In this document: positions 57,501-64,000 of the stretch, one piece after another
Numbering within the stretch: position 1 is the first letter of the stretch
Layout of the letters: each line of letters starts with the position of its first letter
DNA from: Croceivirga lutea
GTDB taxonomy: Bacteria > Bacteroidota > Bacteroidia > Flavobacteriales > Flavobacteriaceae
Assembly (NCBI RefSeq): GCF_014235875.1
Contig: NZ_JACJUK010000004.1
Span: 124,001 to 188,000 of the forward strand
Direction: 5' to 3'
Length of the DNA: 64,000 bases
Notes under the pieces: model-generated
What the model was told of the DNA's origin: nothing
The model's input: the letters and a program-made list of their open reading frames with translations, nothing else
Databases searched by the model: none
Program-made: the position numbers and the translations under genes

Positions 57501-60500
57501 AGAAGTGTTCTAGGGTTTCCGTCAGGGTCACCATCATTTACAATGGTGTCTGAACCGTCTAATTCACCATTATCATTTTCATCAATGGCCCATGTGTAGG
57601 TTCCAAATCCTGCCCCAGCAGTAAGAATAGTATCATCACCACATAATTGAACCGTTCTTGCACTAGAGCAATTAGCTAAATTATCAGAAATAGTATTTGA
57701 TGCCACTTGTGGCGTATTACCGCAAGGTATTGGTGTAAGCGCACCTGTTTCATTGCTAAATATTGAAGTATTGGAAACCCCTTGATAGGTTATATACGCT
57801 TCATTATTTAGCTCAGAAGAACATGCGTTTACAAAGTCAGCACAATTAGATGATAAGGTTACTTGTATTCTTATGATATACACTGGATTACCAACGGTAA
57901 CCAAAGCATCGGGAATATCAAAATTGATTGTTGAGGTTGCAATATCATGATTAGAAATTACCCCTGGAGCGTCAGTAATATCAATAGCATCAACGGTTAA
58001 ATTTTGGGGTAAAATATTTCGGATAGAAAAATTTGTAGCATCATCATCTCCGGTATTTTGAAATCGAAGTACATATTGATAGGACTGCCCCAAGCTCACA
58101 TTAGAACCATTAATAGTTGTTCCACCTAAGTCTTCTGAAGTATTTTCGAGCACTATAATTGGCGCTAAGACTCTATTGTAAGAAGCATCATTTACTGTAC
58201 CGTTTGTAGTATCTACAACAGGTACTCCCGTACCGTATTCACCACCATCACCACCATCTGCAGTATCATCTTTATAAAATTCAACAGCATCTGTACAACC
58301 ATCACCATCACTATCTAAGTCTAAAGTATTTGGTATGCCATCTCCATCATCATCACAACCAGCTGTAAGTAATACACCTCTCATATTGGTTGCACCAACT
58401 ACTGCTTGTCCTATAGTTATTGCATTACTAGCTGTGTTATTCCAATTTACAATGTTTGCTGGTGTGGTTAAAAACATAGGTTCTAAGGGTCCATTGGAAG
58501 ACCTAGCACCAAACAACTCAAATTGACCGGTCTGGTCAACTACTACCCGTAATAACGGACTACCATGACTACCGTTTAATGTCCAAATGTTAGGATTACC
58601 GTTTTCACCATAGGAAGAACCATCAGCAAAGCGAGCAACATTACCCGTAGCACCGCCAGTTAATTGAAATTGAACTTCTCCAGCAATATCATTGCCATTT
58701 ACATTAAGATTAAAAGAATTATCAATGCTAAAGACATCAAAAACCAAGTAGTTGTTGAGACTTATTAAGGTATCAGAATGTGAATTACCATTGGCGATAT
58801 TAAATAAAAAGGTATCACATTCATCCTCGTCATAAATACCATCATTATCGTCATCTAAATCTGTAATATCATTTACACCATCGTTATCAAAATCGTTATG
58901 TACCACAATTTTAGCTGAAGGCGAATCTTGGGTGATATTTGCATCATTTTGATCTTGTGAATTACTTGCCGTATTGGTTAAACTTAATAGGGGTAGCGTA
59001 TTTATTTCATCAGCAGTTACTTCTAATTCAAGAAAAGCAGTATCACCACCATTTAAAGTTCCTATATTCCAAGTGTTGCCAGTCCAGTTTCCTGTTATGG
59101 TAAAGGCTGAGTTTAAGGTTAAACCAACAGGAATATTATCCGTAATTTGGAGGTTGGTTATAGGTCCAACCCCATTATTAGTAACTTTAATAGTGAATGT
59201 GGCAATTTCACCTTCCATTATCTCTGCACGGTCTACGGTTTTTTCTAATACAATATCTGGGTCACAGTATAAGGCCTGTAAAGGATTACTATCGTAGGTA
59301 CATGGGCCTTTTGTTCCTCTAAGAAAAAATTCACCAGCTCCTGAGGGTGCATAACTCGGACCATTAGCACCTGGTATTGGTTGGCCATTCTCATACCATT
59401 GAAAGGCATCAAAATTGCTATTTGTAGCCTCATAAATTTCTGAGCCAACAAAACAACCACTGCCACCCCTGATAGCTAAGGTAACTTCTGGTAGTGTATC
59501 AAAACCAGAAAAATAACCAGCAACACCACGAGCACCATTAAAACCAAAAAAGCCGATTGCCATTGGACCAGTAGACCGTACACTAACATCACCATTAAGG
59601 TTAGGAATGTAAATGGTTTTCCAATCAGTTGAACCGGTTACTGGCGTTGATGGTGGTAAGGTAACCGTACCGCTACCATCTGTCACAATAATATTAGAAT
59701 CAGGTGTGTTTACAGCGGCAATAATCGTCATACCACCAGTTACATTTGTGCCAGCCATATCCCTGATATTTGGTATGTTATCCATTGAATCAGGTAATAA
59801 ACAATTTACTGGGGCTACAAAATTTAAACCTTGAGTATACACCTGCCTTGCGCCAGCCATACATTGATACGCATAAACATCTTTCGATGTTTGAACCAAC
59901 ATATTGGCGCCAACCGTATTAGCCGAATAATTACTATTCGGAATTTCAAAGTATTCTCCATCATCAATGGTTGCGATTGGGGTTGTACTACCATTGACAA
60001 AAATCTGAGTATCATCAGAAGTAGCAATAATCAATGGAAACTCTGTCCAACCATTGGTATTACCATTACCACGAATAAATACATATTCTTTACCTAATCT
60101 ATTAATTGGAACTGGTTGATCAATACCAGCATCACGGTTACTTGCACCGGCTTGTCTACCAAAGTTTATAGACCCATTACTAATTACAATATCTTTATCA
60201 GACTCTATCGAGGCACCAATCCAACCATCTTCATGAGCTTGTGTTGGAGAATTTCCTATGTAAGTCTCAAAAACAAAAGATTCATTAGCGTTTAAAGTTA
60301 TGGTTACTGAGTTATCTGTAATGCCTGCTCTATTATTCCCAACCCTAAATTCACAGTTGGGGTCATAACCAAAGAGATTAATTGTTGTATTATCCTCGGT
60401 AGCCATTATACCAAGGGTATTCGATTTTGAAGGATGAGCTCCTAAATTGGGTACACCACCCCATTTAAAGTTTGTACCTAAAGCTTGTCTACCTTTTGCT

Positions 60501-60931
60501 GTTAATGAAGCCGCTTGTGCACTTGAATTACCCCTGTAATTAACGTAAAAACGGTTTCCACTAGGAGACTCAAACCGTAACCCACTGTTGTTAAGCACAA
60601 CACCTGTATTAGCATTGTTTACAAGGGTAATGTTATTATCACCATCAGCAAGCGTCCAAACAGCTGGGTTAGTATTAGAAATGTTAAAACTTGCAATTGG
60701 TGTTGGGTTCGTTCCTCTATAGGCGTTAACCGTAAATGTTGTTGGTTCAGGAGTAGAAAGATAAATAGCTTGGTCACGTATACCTGCATTATTTTGACCT
60801 TGTTTTAAGGGAGGTAAATAATGCAAATCGCTTAACTGCGCAGAAACCAACTGAGAAAAAAGGAGAAAAATAAAGCATACCAATGTAAAGCTTAAAGGAG
60901 CCCTTTTTAATCTGGATACAAAATAGGTCAT
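48554..60931 (-). CDS. Giant SprB-like adhesin with type-B T9SS domain, 4125 aa
   Basis: Very large secreted protein. Order: signal peptide (to residue 31, LVSA before QLS); IgGFc-binding-like domain (about 32-560); DUF11 (about 565-670); calcium-binding TSP3-type aspartate repeats (about 677-705 and 857-884) around an inserted beta domain; a second DUF11-like region (about 927-1077); several unassigned beta modules; about 25 SprB-type repeats of roughly 85 residues, each starting near a Cys and often reading GGTAPYxYSxDGG (about 1580-4030). A jelly-roll-like segment interrupts the repeats (about 1820-2024). The C-terminus is a type-B T9SS sorting domain (FFTPDGDSLNDTW, GHFTLYR; 4031-4125). 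It resembles SprB, the mobile gliding adhesin of Flavobacterium johnsoniae, but is shorter. No SprF-like gene is adjacent. Confidence 0.93.
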   Translation of the reverse strand: MTYFVSRLKRAPLSFTLVCFIFLLFSQLVSAQLSDLHYLPPLKQGQNNAGIRDQAIYLSTPEPTTFTVNAYRGTNPTPIASFNISNTNPAVWTLADGDNNITLVNNANTGVVLNNSGLRFESPSGNRFYVNYRGNSSAQAASLTAKGRQALGTNFKWGGVPNLGAHPSKSNTLGIMATEDNTTINLFGYDPNCEFRVGNNRAGITDNSVTITLNANESFVFETYIGNSPTQAHEDGWIGASIESDKDIVISNGSINFGRQAGASNRDAGIDQPVPINRLGKEYVFIRGNGNTNGWTEFPLIIATSDDTQIFVNGSTTPIATIDDGEYFEIPNSNYSANTVGANMLVQTSKDVYAYQCMAGARQVYTQGLNFVAPVNCLLPDSMDNIPNIRDMAGTNVTGGMTIIAAVNTPDSNIIVTDGSGTVTLPPSTPVTGSTDWKTIYIPNLNGDVSVRSTGPMAIGFFGFNGARGVAGYFSGFDTLPEVTLAIRGGSGCFVGSEIYEATNSNFDAFQWYENGQPIPGANGPSYAPSGAGEFFLRGTKGPCTYDSNPLQALYCDPDIVLEKTVDRAEIMEGEIATFTIKVTNNGVGPITNLQITDNIPVGLTLNSAFTITGNWTGNTWNIGTLNGGDTAFLELEVTADEINTLPLLSLTNTASNSQDQNDANITQDSPSAKIVVHNDFDNDGVNDITDLDDDNDGIYDEDECDTFLFNIANGNSHSDTLISLNNYLVFDVFSIDNSFNLNVNGNDIAGEVQFQLTGGATGNVARFADGSSYGENGNPNIWTLNGSHGSPLLRVVVDQTGQFELFGARSSNGPLEPMFLTTPANIVNWNNTASNAITIGQAVVGATNMRGVLLTAGCDDDGDGIPNTLDLDSDGDGCTDAVEFYKDDTADGGDGGEYGTGVPVVDTTNGTVNDASYNRVLAPIIVLENTSEDLGGTTINGSNVSLGQSYQYVLRFQNTGDDDATNFSIRNILPQNLTVDAIDITDAPGVISNHDIATSTINFDIPDALVTVGNPVYIIRIQVTLSSNCADFVNACSSELNNEAYITYQGVSNTSIFSNETGALTPIPCGNTPQVASNTISDNLANCSSARTVQLCGDDTILTAGAGFGTYTWAIDENDNGELDGSDTIVNDGDPDGNPRTLLVTQIGRYVVLKENAGSCTDMTESIIVERFGTTQTNPIADYFTQVNTDTNPDNDLQGEIVVCSVDGDLLPKIFLCGENDEAFIQLGITDAQSITWQKLDEGSCTPNGDDCANKNATCTWSDLVSQNNYTVTEEGEYRVVISYLNGCFSRFYFNVFENNLDINYTSEDLLCNTPGNIRITNIGSGYGFQLVDVNTNSVVIPFADNNGPNFDIATSGTYKVQVTQLNPSTGDPIDGACIFETEDIGILERDYQVNITTTPADCNALGTITIQALNVLPNYNYEIRLDDGARGGIGSLVDSEMATSNNTQTFTGVNPGTYLIYTSTDDGCTDVQTVIVDEIPELTLSAITSENITCSAGVVNLTANGGTPSPDYQMAIWSKNGVDLYASANAVPASSLQTNQTFLFGYRGTPETYFPNEDGDYQFIVFDDNGCYAISNTVTVEDLGTLSVSGSHSQITCADSATSTLTVTVTGGTAPYQYSLDGGTTYQSSNSFANLPAGLYEITVTDSSGNATTYCSETISYEIDQPYRLVASAAIIEDASCNPSGALVKIRNVSGGQAPYEYSFDGGSNFSALDNRNLLPGTYNLVVRDSLGCTYSTEVVVPNLPSDPTLTTVIDYDCAGEGSLIVNTSNTTDFAYTYTLNGTPNTPTDNNTFTNLSAGTYNLTVGYTSALTPNQSTLFFESFGAGITTQIAEVGSAYCYEPQDGTVLNCNRGPAGILVNGEYAVTNLVTNANNLATLTNPQDHTGLTDGRFFAIDVSTFSDTGSPVLNSILWQKENIEVLANREITFSFWAFNLMNVTGAGNNPQVRIEILDNTGTIIHSEAVPEIPKNTSDIDWHERTITFNPGVNTDIAIVLRSNVNSNDGNDLVLDDIQAYQLPEICEQTQDLSVVIEADRAFEAQLLNTTNPSCNGASDGAIRFEVSNFDSLTGFEYSIDGGTNWTTSLSSPVTTSANLGDGSYSVIVRKVSDNSCSTAIAASLTEPAIITASLLLTADYTCFNAGGTLEASANGGTPGYEYQLENTSSTIIAAFQNSPVFNNITDGDYVIRVRDVNGCESVSTSIVTIDAPETVTFTTSSTACYDGANNATITANIATGNGGYTFRINGGAWLTPTPSSATDYTFNGLANGSYTIEVSDALGCISTPETVTIAPVLTAQVITTDVTSCADGEINVTAAGGDSNYVYAYVTSGSTVTPGDFGIASTFTVTSGAIGNYDVYIRDNGGASPFCEYMETVTITTAPVLAFNAIASDPQCHDGFGSIAISITSGDAPYEITITDLDNGGASNQTVNSVLGNTYSFYNLGTGDYTLDISDSYGCTVTQTPITINNPDELVADVSGVTPSSCSGLLTDFGFDFHSYTTTIGTLEFSDDGGSTWQSSDQFRGYLSGTVVNPSIRTVDASNTTICQTDLPEFIIPYPLDDLDITIAAIIVNCNELQVTVQGAEGTPNYQYTYADEPSSFNPASPTIPWTTPAQDEFTPYVFNGLVPGRTYTFYVRDAAGCVRQSNVNVNDLITQPLGITSTITPTCNGGSTGSIVYEITENSVSTGSEIEWSLFDIASGTPVMISNSGGNIPFSSPQTISINSLPAGNYYIEVTKKDGATANCISASENEILEELDAISGTPSVLQHITCDRPGLIEIPDITGGGGTYFYDVTGPVGFSNISGTLDNPIEIPANSPGGTYSISVRDQYNCAAPLGNVTLNLAPNPTIDAIDVANCNAQANVTVTASSSASQIFYSIDGGATYANNGGVFTNITAGTYTVMILDSNGCTDTSSITVQPQLQASVSLAQSLGCGAGNEAEILIEVSNGSGTYDYEVADSATTIVARQNLSTNPTTVLVTNADTYTVTIYDIGITGPECSRTFAIEVPVATQPNFTTNTVAVSCTGAIDGVIRINETNNGINPLTYTLSPNIATFNASTNTFDNLPGGSYNVTAIGQNGCSTTVTNITVAEPNPITFDLPVVTEFGCSSNNNTNNATIRINESSIAGGSGSYVRYEFIDAVTSTVLQSGTNPVYNHTDFNQIDVEVWVFDSNGCSAQSAVTIPAYDELQSASITVDDAISCANLGEDISINVTGSLTNYTTDPANYEFRLLPNNSYQTSNQFLDLPAGNHTFGVRNINTGCEITINHIIDTPNTFDVIVNKLADAICYGDSGSIELLLSDVSYTGGFNWEIYSTNGTPSNRTDDGAPVLTGNSVNVGPTPAIAVPAGDYLVEITQSGFPECSQVRSFTITTPIAPISLEPIQLTQVGCSNDEGSALINVQGGQGPYQIVLTNSTTSNSTTISGVNGHLFSSLTAGQYSVEVTDDLGCNVSFVNEFSLVLPDPINGTINATSLACKGDSNAEVSITLDPRNVTADYRFILNTYADASGSSTIATSASQTSTIFNNLGTGYYSITVLDNMSCEFESSIIEITEPNEISPQLITATPLSCLVDAELLLSVSGGVAPYEWSIDGINFNAMNNAGGSNTHQFTAIGPGNYSYFVRDNNGCISIASNEISVEALENLSVTIDSSAAYVNCFGESNALILAEADGGLGDYVFSLFSDNMLTQEVRPNQSNGIFADLPSGTYYVSVQSEDCQTQSEAIIIEEPTLLTVSSSIENISCSGIDDGSVTLQASGGTGNYQFAISPNLNQFDDNNTFENLSAGDYIVIAQDENGCFEVLEFTITEPLPLEVTSEITHEICYNSADGTLTLTIEGGTAPYATSLNSNNDADFTESVFIYENLSSGNHVVFIKDANGCEISEVFTIDSGVDLSGSIDINYGCDVNGYAENQIEINLNDSSSTEAVLFGLDTDDPSQMVVENRFENLNGGAHTVYVLHENGCLNSFDFNIETFEPLQLTLEETDINEFTAIAIGGTGQGTYTFTVDDNPPTNSEVFYITETKTYFVTVTDENGCSVSAQIAMEFIDIEIPDFFTPDGDSLNDTWAPRNIESYENIFIKIYDRYGRTLYFFNGNQDGWDGRYNLENMPTGDYWYIIKLNGPQDEREFIGHFTLYR

Positions 60932-60967
60932 TAATTTAGCTTTGGTATTACTAATTAAGCCCGTAAA

Positions 60968-61036
60968 TTGTGGTTATGCATATTATTGTTGAGAAGTAGA
61001 ATAAACCTAAGGTCAACCACATAAATATTGTGGTTG
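60968..61036. repeat. Three copies of TTGTGGTT upstream of the giant adhesin
   Basis: TTGTGGTT occurs at 60968-60975 and 61028-61035. The inverted copy CAACCACA (61014-61021) pairs with TGTGGTTG (61029-61036) as 8-bp arms around TAAATAT. They lie in the shared region between the divergent adhesin and kinase-like genes and may be regulator sites. Confidence 0.5.
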
Positions 61037-61107
61037 TAAAATTCATCGAATAGTTGATTTTAGAGGGATTGAATGAATTTGATTAATAACAAATTGAAAA
61101 ATTTTAA

Positions 61108-62184
61108 ATGAGCGAAGAGAAGTTAATGTCGAAGAAAAAACCAGCTTACCCAGTTGGTAAAAAGTTAGATGCCTATTTAGATAGATATAATAGAAAAATT
61201 GAAATACCAATTTTTTATGAAGATTTGTTACGTTTTTCTGGGTCCATTGCAGTTGAAGATGAAGATGGAGAAGATACACTTTGGGTTCGGGTTTTTTATT
61301 CTGAATTTGAACGAGAAGAAATAGATAATAGCCTAAAAAAAGTATATTCAATTTTACTTTCTGATGGGGGTAATAACATATTTCAATACTTAAATGTAGA
61401 CGCGGTTGACTTTTGCACCTTTGGTAATTCTAAGCCATTTAGAATTAAAATTAGAAATATACTTAATGACAACTTTACGTATTTCTATGTAAAAAAAACC
61501 GATGCAAGCAGAATTTACGGTCTGGAGCTGGAGCACATGCTGTCACCTTATAATTTAAACTTTTTAGTGTATAAAGACACCCTTATAGAAGAACATATTG
61601 CTGGTATACCAGGAGATACTTTTATAAAAGATTTTTTACCCACTTTATCTAAACCAGAAAAGTCACAATTGGCTAAAGAGTTTGTAAAATTTAATGAGCG
61701 TTGTATGATTCGTTTACTAGGTGATATGCGGTCGTATAACTACGTTATTGTTCCTACCCATGATTTTGACCATGTGGTGTATAGAATTAGAGCAATAGAT
61801 TTTGACCAGCAGTGTTTTGAAGGTAAATTAAAGGTTTACCGCCCACAGTTTTTTAAAGAAAACTTTCTAATGGTTGAATTGGTTAGAGAAACCCTTTTAA
61901 AAGACTCTGTAAATCAGTATAAAATTGAAGAGCGGTCTATTGTTGCCAAAAGAATATTGAGTTCAGGTAACCGAATAAAAAGATTAACATCTATTGTAAA
62001 ATCTGACCAAATTTCTTTAGAAGAAAACATAGAAGAGCTTAAAAATCATATACATGATTTAACCCTAGATTTAGAATTTAAAAAAGCTAAAACCATGGGT
62101 CAGATTTTAGCTTTGTCTTTAGATTTTGTTAGGCGAAACTACGAAGATGTAAGTATGAAACAACTTATTGAGAAAAAATTTTAG
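61108..62184 (+). CDS. Uncharacterised protein with kinase/APH-like motifs
   Basis: Cytoplasmic protein of 358 residues, family not recognised by name. Read by eye it shows the motif order of a protein-kinase-like fold. FYVKK (127-130) could be the ATP-binding lysine strand, GLELEHM (138-144) the helix-C glutamate, and LIEEHIAGIPGD (159-170) the hinge as in aminoglycoside phosphotransferases. LLGDMRSYNY (203-212) would be the catalytic loop with D206 and N211, and IRAIDFDQ (227-234) the metal-binding DFD. The N-terminal 125 residues and the helical C-terminus (about 280-358) are unassigned. It is divergent from the giant adhesin and overlaps the next gene's stop by four bases. Treat the kinase reading as inference. 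Confidence 0.7.
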   Translation: MSEEKLMSKKKPAYPVGKKLDAYLDRYNRKIEIPIFYEDLLRFSGSIAVEDEDGEDTLWVRVFYSEFEREEIDNSLKKVYSILLSDGGNNIFQYLNVDAVDFCTFGNSKPFRIKIRNILNDNFTYFYVKKTDASRIYGLELEHMLSPYNLNFLVYKDTLIEEHIAGIPGDTFIKDFLPTLSKPEKSQLAKEFVKFNERCMIRLLGDMRSYNYVIVPTHDFDHVVYRIRAIDFDQQCFEGKLKVYRPQFFKENFLMVELVRETLLKDSVNQYKIEERSIVAKRILSSGNRIKRLTSIVKSDQISLEENIEELKNHIHDLTLDLEFKKAKTMGQILALSLDFVRRNYEDVSMKQLIEKKF

Positions 62185-63239
62185 CTCTTTTGTTCTTTGT
62201 TAAAATATACTAGATAGTAATACATCTGTTTTTCTTCATCCCAGCCTTTTTCTACGAATTTGTCCGCAGATTCCGGATTAATAAAATCCATTTTTATTTG
62301 AATGTTGGTATCTAGATTAATTACGTTTTTAATCTTTTTACGAGCATCAGAAACCGCCTTATTGGCAATATCAAAGTTTGAAACATCTTCAATACTAAAC
62401 TTCGGTCCTTTTTCTACCTTATAATGTTTAAATTCAGGTATTAACTCTGGATTTTCAATAACTTCATTTAAAAAGCTAGTTTCTTCAAAGTTGTCGTTTT
62501 TTGCAAAATGGTTTACGGCACGGTTCATAAACAGTACCTCTTGCTGTTTATCCTCTGCAGGTAAAACCACATCTTTAGCAAAATTCTGACAGAACTTTAA
62601 ATAGTTTTTGGTGTAAAAGTTTTCATCGGCAAGTGGTGAAACTCCTAAGAAGTTTTCTAACCAATATTTGGTATCGTAACGGTTACTATCTACAGAAAGT
62701 ACCTTATAACCATTTTCTTTTTCGGTATTAAAAATTAAGCATCCTTTGTCTAGCTTATTAATATTTATACCTTGTTGAATAAGTATTTCAAGATTACTAT
62801 CACTTTCTGTAAACTGCAAAAAGTCGTGTTTTAGCTCGCTTTTAAATATACCAACAGCATCTATTTTTTGATTGTCTAAAAGTAAGTTTGTAAAATAACA
62901 TACATACACCTCACCATTTTTTATATGTGGGTGATTAGACTGTTCAAATAAATGTGTAGTAATTTGCTTTGATGCTTTATGACATAAATCAGGGTCATGA
63001 AAAATTTCTGCCGCTGCCTTAAAAATGGCGTTAAATTCTACATCTGCTTCATGGTCAAACCTAAAGTAATTTTCTTCTTTTTCTCTAAAAGGTCTAAAAA
63101 AATACTCTTTTAACAATGCTTTAGTTTCGTCATTTAAAAGGTGTGGTTGTTCTGATAGAAAGATAGGTTCATTTCTACTTTTGTTACCTACACGGTGTAA
63201 AGACAGTGTTTCAATTTGAGCGGAATATAGATTTAACAT
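62181..63239 (-). CDS. 37-kDa nucleoid-associated protein (NdpA/YejK-like)
   Basis: DNA-associated cytoplasmic protein of 352 residues. The order of conserved blocks matches the nucleoid-associated NA37 family: a basic start (LSLHRVGNKSRNE), an acidic helix region, HIKNGEVYVCYFTNLLLDNQKIDAVGIFKSE in the middle, then LDKGCLIFNTEKENGYKVLSVD, YWLENFLGV and DVSNFDIANKAVSDARKKIKNVI. In E. coli YejK associates with the nucleoid, but a defined activity is lacking. It converges with the kinase-like gene by four bases; both appear to be a conserved pair in this part of the chromosome, which I infer only from position. Confidence 0.88.
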   Translation of the reverse strand: MLNLYSAQIETLSLHRVGNKSRNEPIFLSEQPHLLNDETKALLKEYFFRPFREKEENYFRFDHEADVEFNAIFKAAAEIFHDPDLCHKASKQITTHLFEQSNHPHIKNGEVYVCYFTNLLLDNQKIDAVGIFKSELKHDFLQFTESDSNLEILIQQGININKLDKGCLIFNTEKENGYKVLSVDSNRYDTKYWLENFLGVSPLADENFYTKNYLKFCQNFAKDVVLPAEDKQQEVLFMNRAVNHFAKNDNFEETSFLNEVIENPELIPEFKHYKVEKGPKFSIEDVSNFDIANKAVSDARKKIKNVINLDTNIQIKMDFINPESADKFVEKGWDEEKQMYYYLVYFNKEQKS

Positions 63240-63291
63240 AAATATGCTAAGGGTTAAGATTTATGAATTGTTAAGTGATAAATGTGTGGAT

Positions 63292-63801
63292 TTAATTCCA
63301 GTTTTCATCAAAATCTAGGTCATCGTAATTGCCAATATCGTTATCGTCTAAATCTAAATCAACACTTAGGTTAGGGTCAGATTCAAAACTTTTTTCTGGC
63401 GGCGAATCTGGTAACTCTCCAAAGCTAAACAATAGGTTTGGATAGCCTTTACCATCTTCTTTTTCGGTAATGTCAGCAAGTTCAACAAAAAATGTCCACA
63501 TGCTTAAAAAGTCGTACAGATAAATCATTTTAGGATTTTTTTCTGTCATTACTTCATTTAGCAGCGTATTACTCATTAGACGAGCATCACCAGCATCGTT
63601 CATTTCAAACAATGCAATTTCTTCTTCCTGATTCCATTCTTCATCACAGGTGTAAAAAGAAGCCATTTCGTTACCAGCAAAACCAAAGGATTGGGTTATG
63701 GTATTGTGAAAATCTTCTAAGGTGCTATCCTCTTCAATTTCCATGTCACGAAAAATATCTTCTTCTGCATCTAAGATTATTCTAATCCTGTATATCATCA
63801 T
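63292..63801 (-). CDS. Plasmid pRiA4b ORF-3-like protein
   Basis: Cytoplasmic protein of 169 residues of the PRiA4_ORF3-like family: MMIYRIRIILDAEEDIFRDMEIEEDSTLEDFHNTITQSFGF is the family's ubiquitin-like start. The chain continues EMASFYTCDEEW and ends in an acidic Asp-rich tail (DLDLDDNDIGNYDDLDFDENW). The family name comes from a plasmid but there is no sign of mobility here. Function unknown. Lies between the nucleoid-associated gene and the heme A synthase 3' end, all on the minus strand. Confidence 0.88.
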   Translation of the reverse strand: MMIYRIRIILDAEEDIFRDMEIEEDSTLEDFHNTITQSFGFAGNEMASFYTCDEEWNQEEEIALFEMNDAGDARLMSNTLLNEVMTEKNPKMIYLYDFLSMWTFFVELADITEKEDGKGYPNLLFSFGELPDSPPEKSFESDPNLSVDLDLDDNDIGNYDDLDFDENWN

Positions 63802-63823
63802 CTATCTATTGGAAAGGTCAAAA

Positions 63824-64000
63824 TTACAAAGAATCAATTCTTTTTCTGCTCTGATACACTTCTAAAAACAGATAAAATTGTACACCAAATAAAATTGAAG
63901 CTAAAATCAAATGTAAAGGTTGAGAAGAAAAAGGAAAATCAAGATAAAACATCGCAATTCCAGTTAGTATTTCTAAACCTAGAAGTACCATTACCCATTT
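63824..64000 (-). CDS. Probable heme A synthase (COX15/CtaA), C-terminal end only
   Basis: The last 58 codons of a minus-strand gene running off the window edge; stop at 63824-63826. The fragment has two membrane helices, VMVLLGLEILTGIAMFYLDF and PLHLILASILFGVQFYLFL, and a short basic tail (YQSRKRIDSL). The QPLHLILA histidine in the last helix matches the C-terminal heme-ligand helix of COX15/CtaA enzymes, which oxidise heme O to heme A for cytochrome oxidase. With only the end visible, another multi-helix membrane protein cannot be excluded. Confidence 0.55.
   Translation of the reverse strand, partial: KWVMVLLGLEILTGIAMFYLDFPFSSQPLHLILASILFGVQFYLFLEVYQSRKRIDSL

Noticed and set aside
55095-60097. 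Several plus-strand ORFs of 60-107 codons opposite the giant adhesin
   Set aside because: They are mirror frames of a long repetitive gene, with no promoters, start context or recognisable protein features.
63292-63801. Plasmid or mobile-element origin suggested by the family name pRiA4b ORF-3
   Set aside because: The gene lies among chromosomal genes, with no repeats, integrase or compositional change around it.

Overview
The window is a low-GC chromosomal stretch from a marine-type member of the Bacteroidota, most likely family Flavobacteriaceae. Three proteins end in the type IX secretion (T9SS) type-B, gliding-associated C-terminal domain, one of them a giant SprB-like adhesin. Promoters match the Bacteroidota -7 box TAnnTTTG, Shine-Dalgarno sites are scarce, and NusB is the enlarged Bacteroidota form. 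I saw no rRNA, tRNA, CRISPR array, insertion sequence or phage gene.

Left part (1-38.7 kb) is housekeeping and physiology. It opens with the 3' end of dnaJ. Then come an ABC-2 exporter pair, an MscS-type channel, an outer-membrane protein and a sigma-54-type regulator without a DNA-binding domain (0.8-6 kb). A PPK2-type kinase is coupled to a secreted M28 peptidase, and a cyclophilin-FKBP fusion follows (6.9-11.4 kb). A 1-Cys peroxiredoxin, a DinB/YfiT protein, a thioredoxin-like protein, an acyltransferase and a secreted M14 peptidase occupy 11.7-17.3 kb. DUF3276 and an MsbA-like ABC exporter lie divergent to nusB-DUF1573-yajC (17.4-21.5 kb). Then come an oxidoreductase, peptidase T, pyrD, a LysE exporter, HMG-CoA lyase and a TonB receptor (21.6-31.3 kb), followed by guaB, lysA, a LON-domain protein and sucC (31.9-37.4 kb). 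Many units end in clear hairpin terminators, several of them shared by convergent genes.

Right part (38.8-61 kb): a small heat-shock gene with a double inverted repeat in its promoter lies convergent to uvrB. Upstream of uvrB, on the same minus strand, is a surface-protein block: the 4125-aa SprB-like adhesin, a 692-aa partial paralogue of its N-terminus that has no type-B signal, an ABC exporter pair, and two paralogous type-B T9SS cargo proteins. No PorP/SprF-like gene, the usual partner of type-B cargo, lies next to them.

Far right (61-64 kb): divergent from the adhesin is a conserved-looking protein in which I read the motif order of a protein-kinase/APH-like fold. It is followed by a 37-kDa nucleoid-associated protein, a pRiA4b ORF-3-like protein and the last 58 codons of a probable heme A synthase.

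The points most worth following up are the adhesin locus with its truncated twin, the cryptic kinase-like neighbour, the activator with no HTH domain, the 28-codon membrane ORF, and the inverted repeats upstream of several genes.
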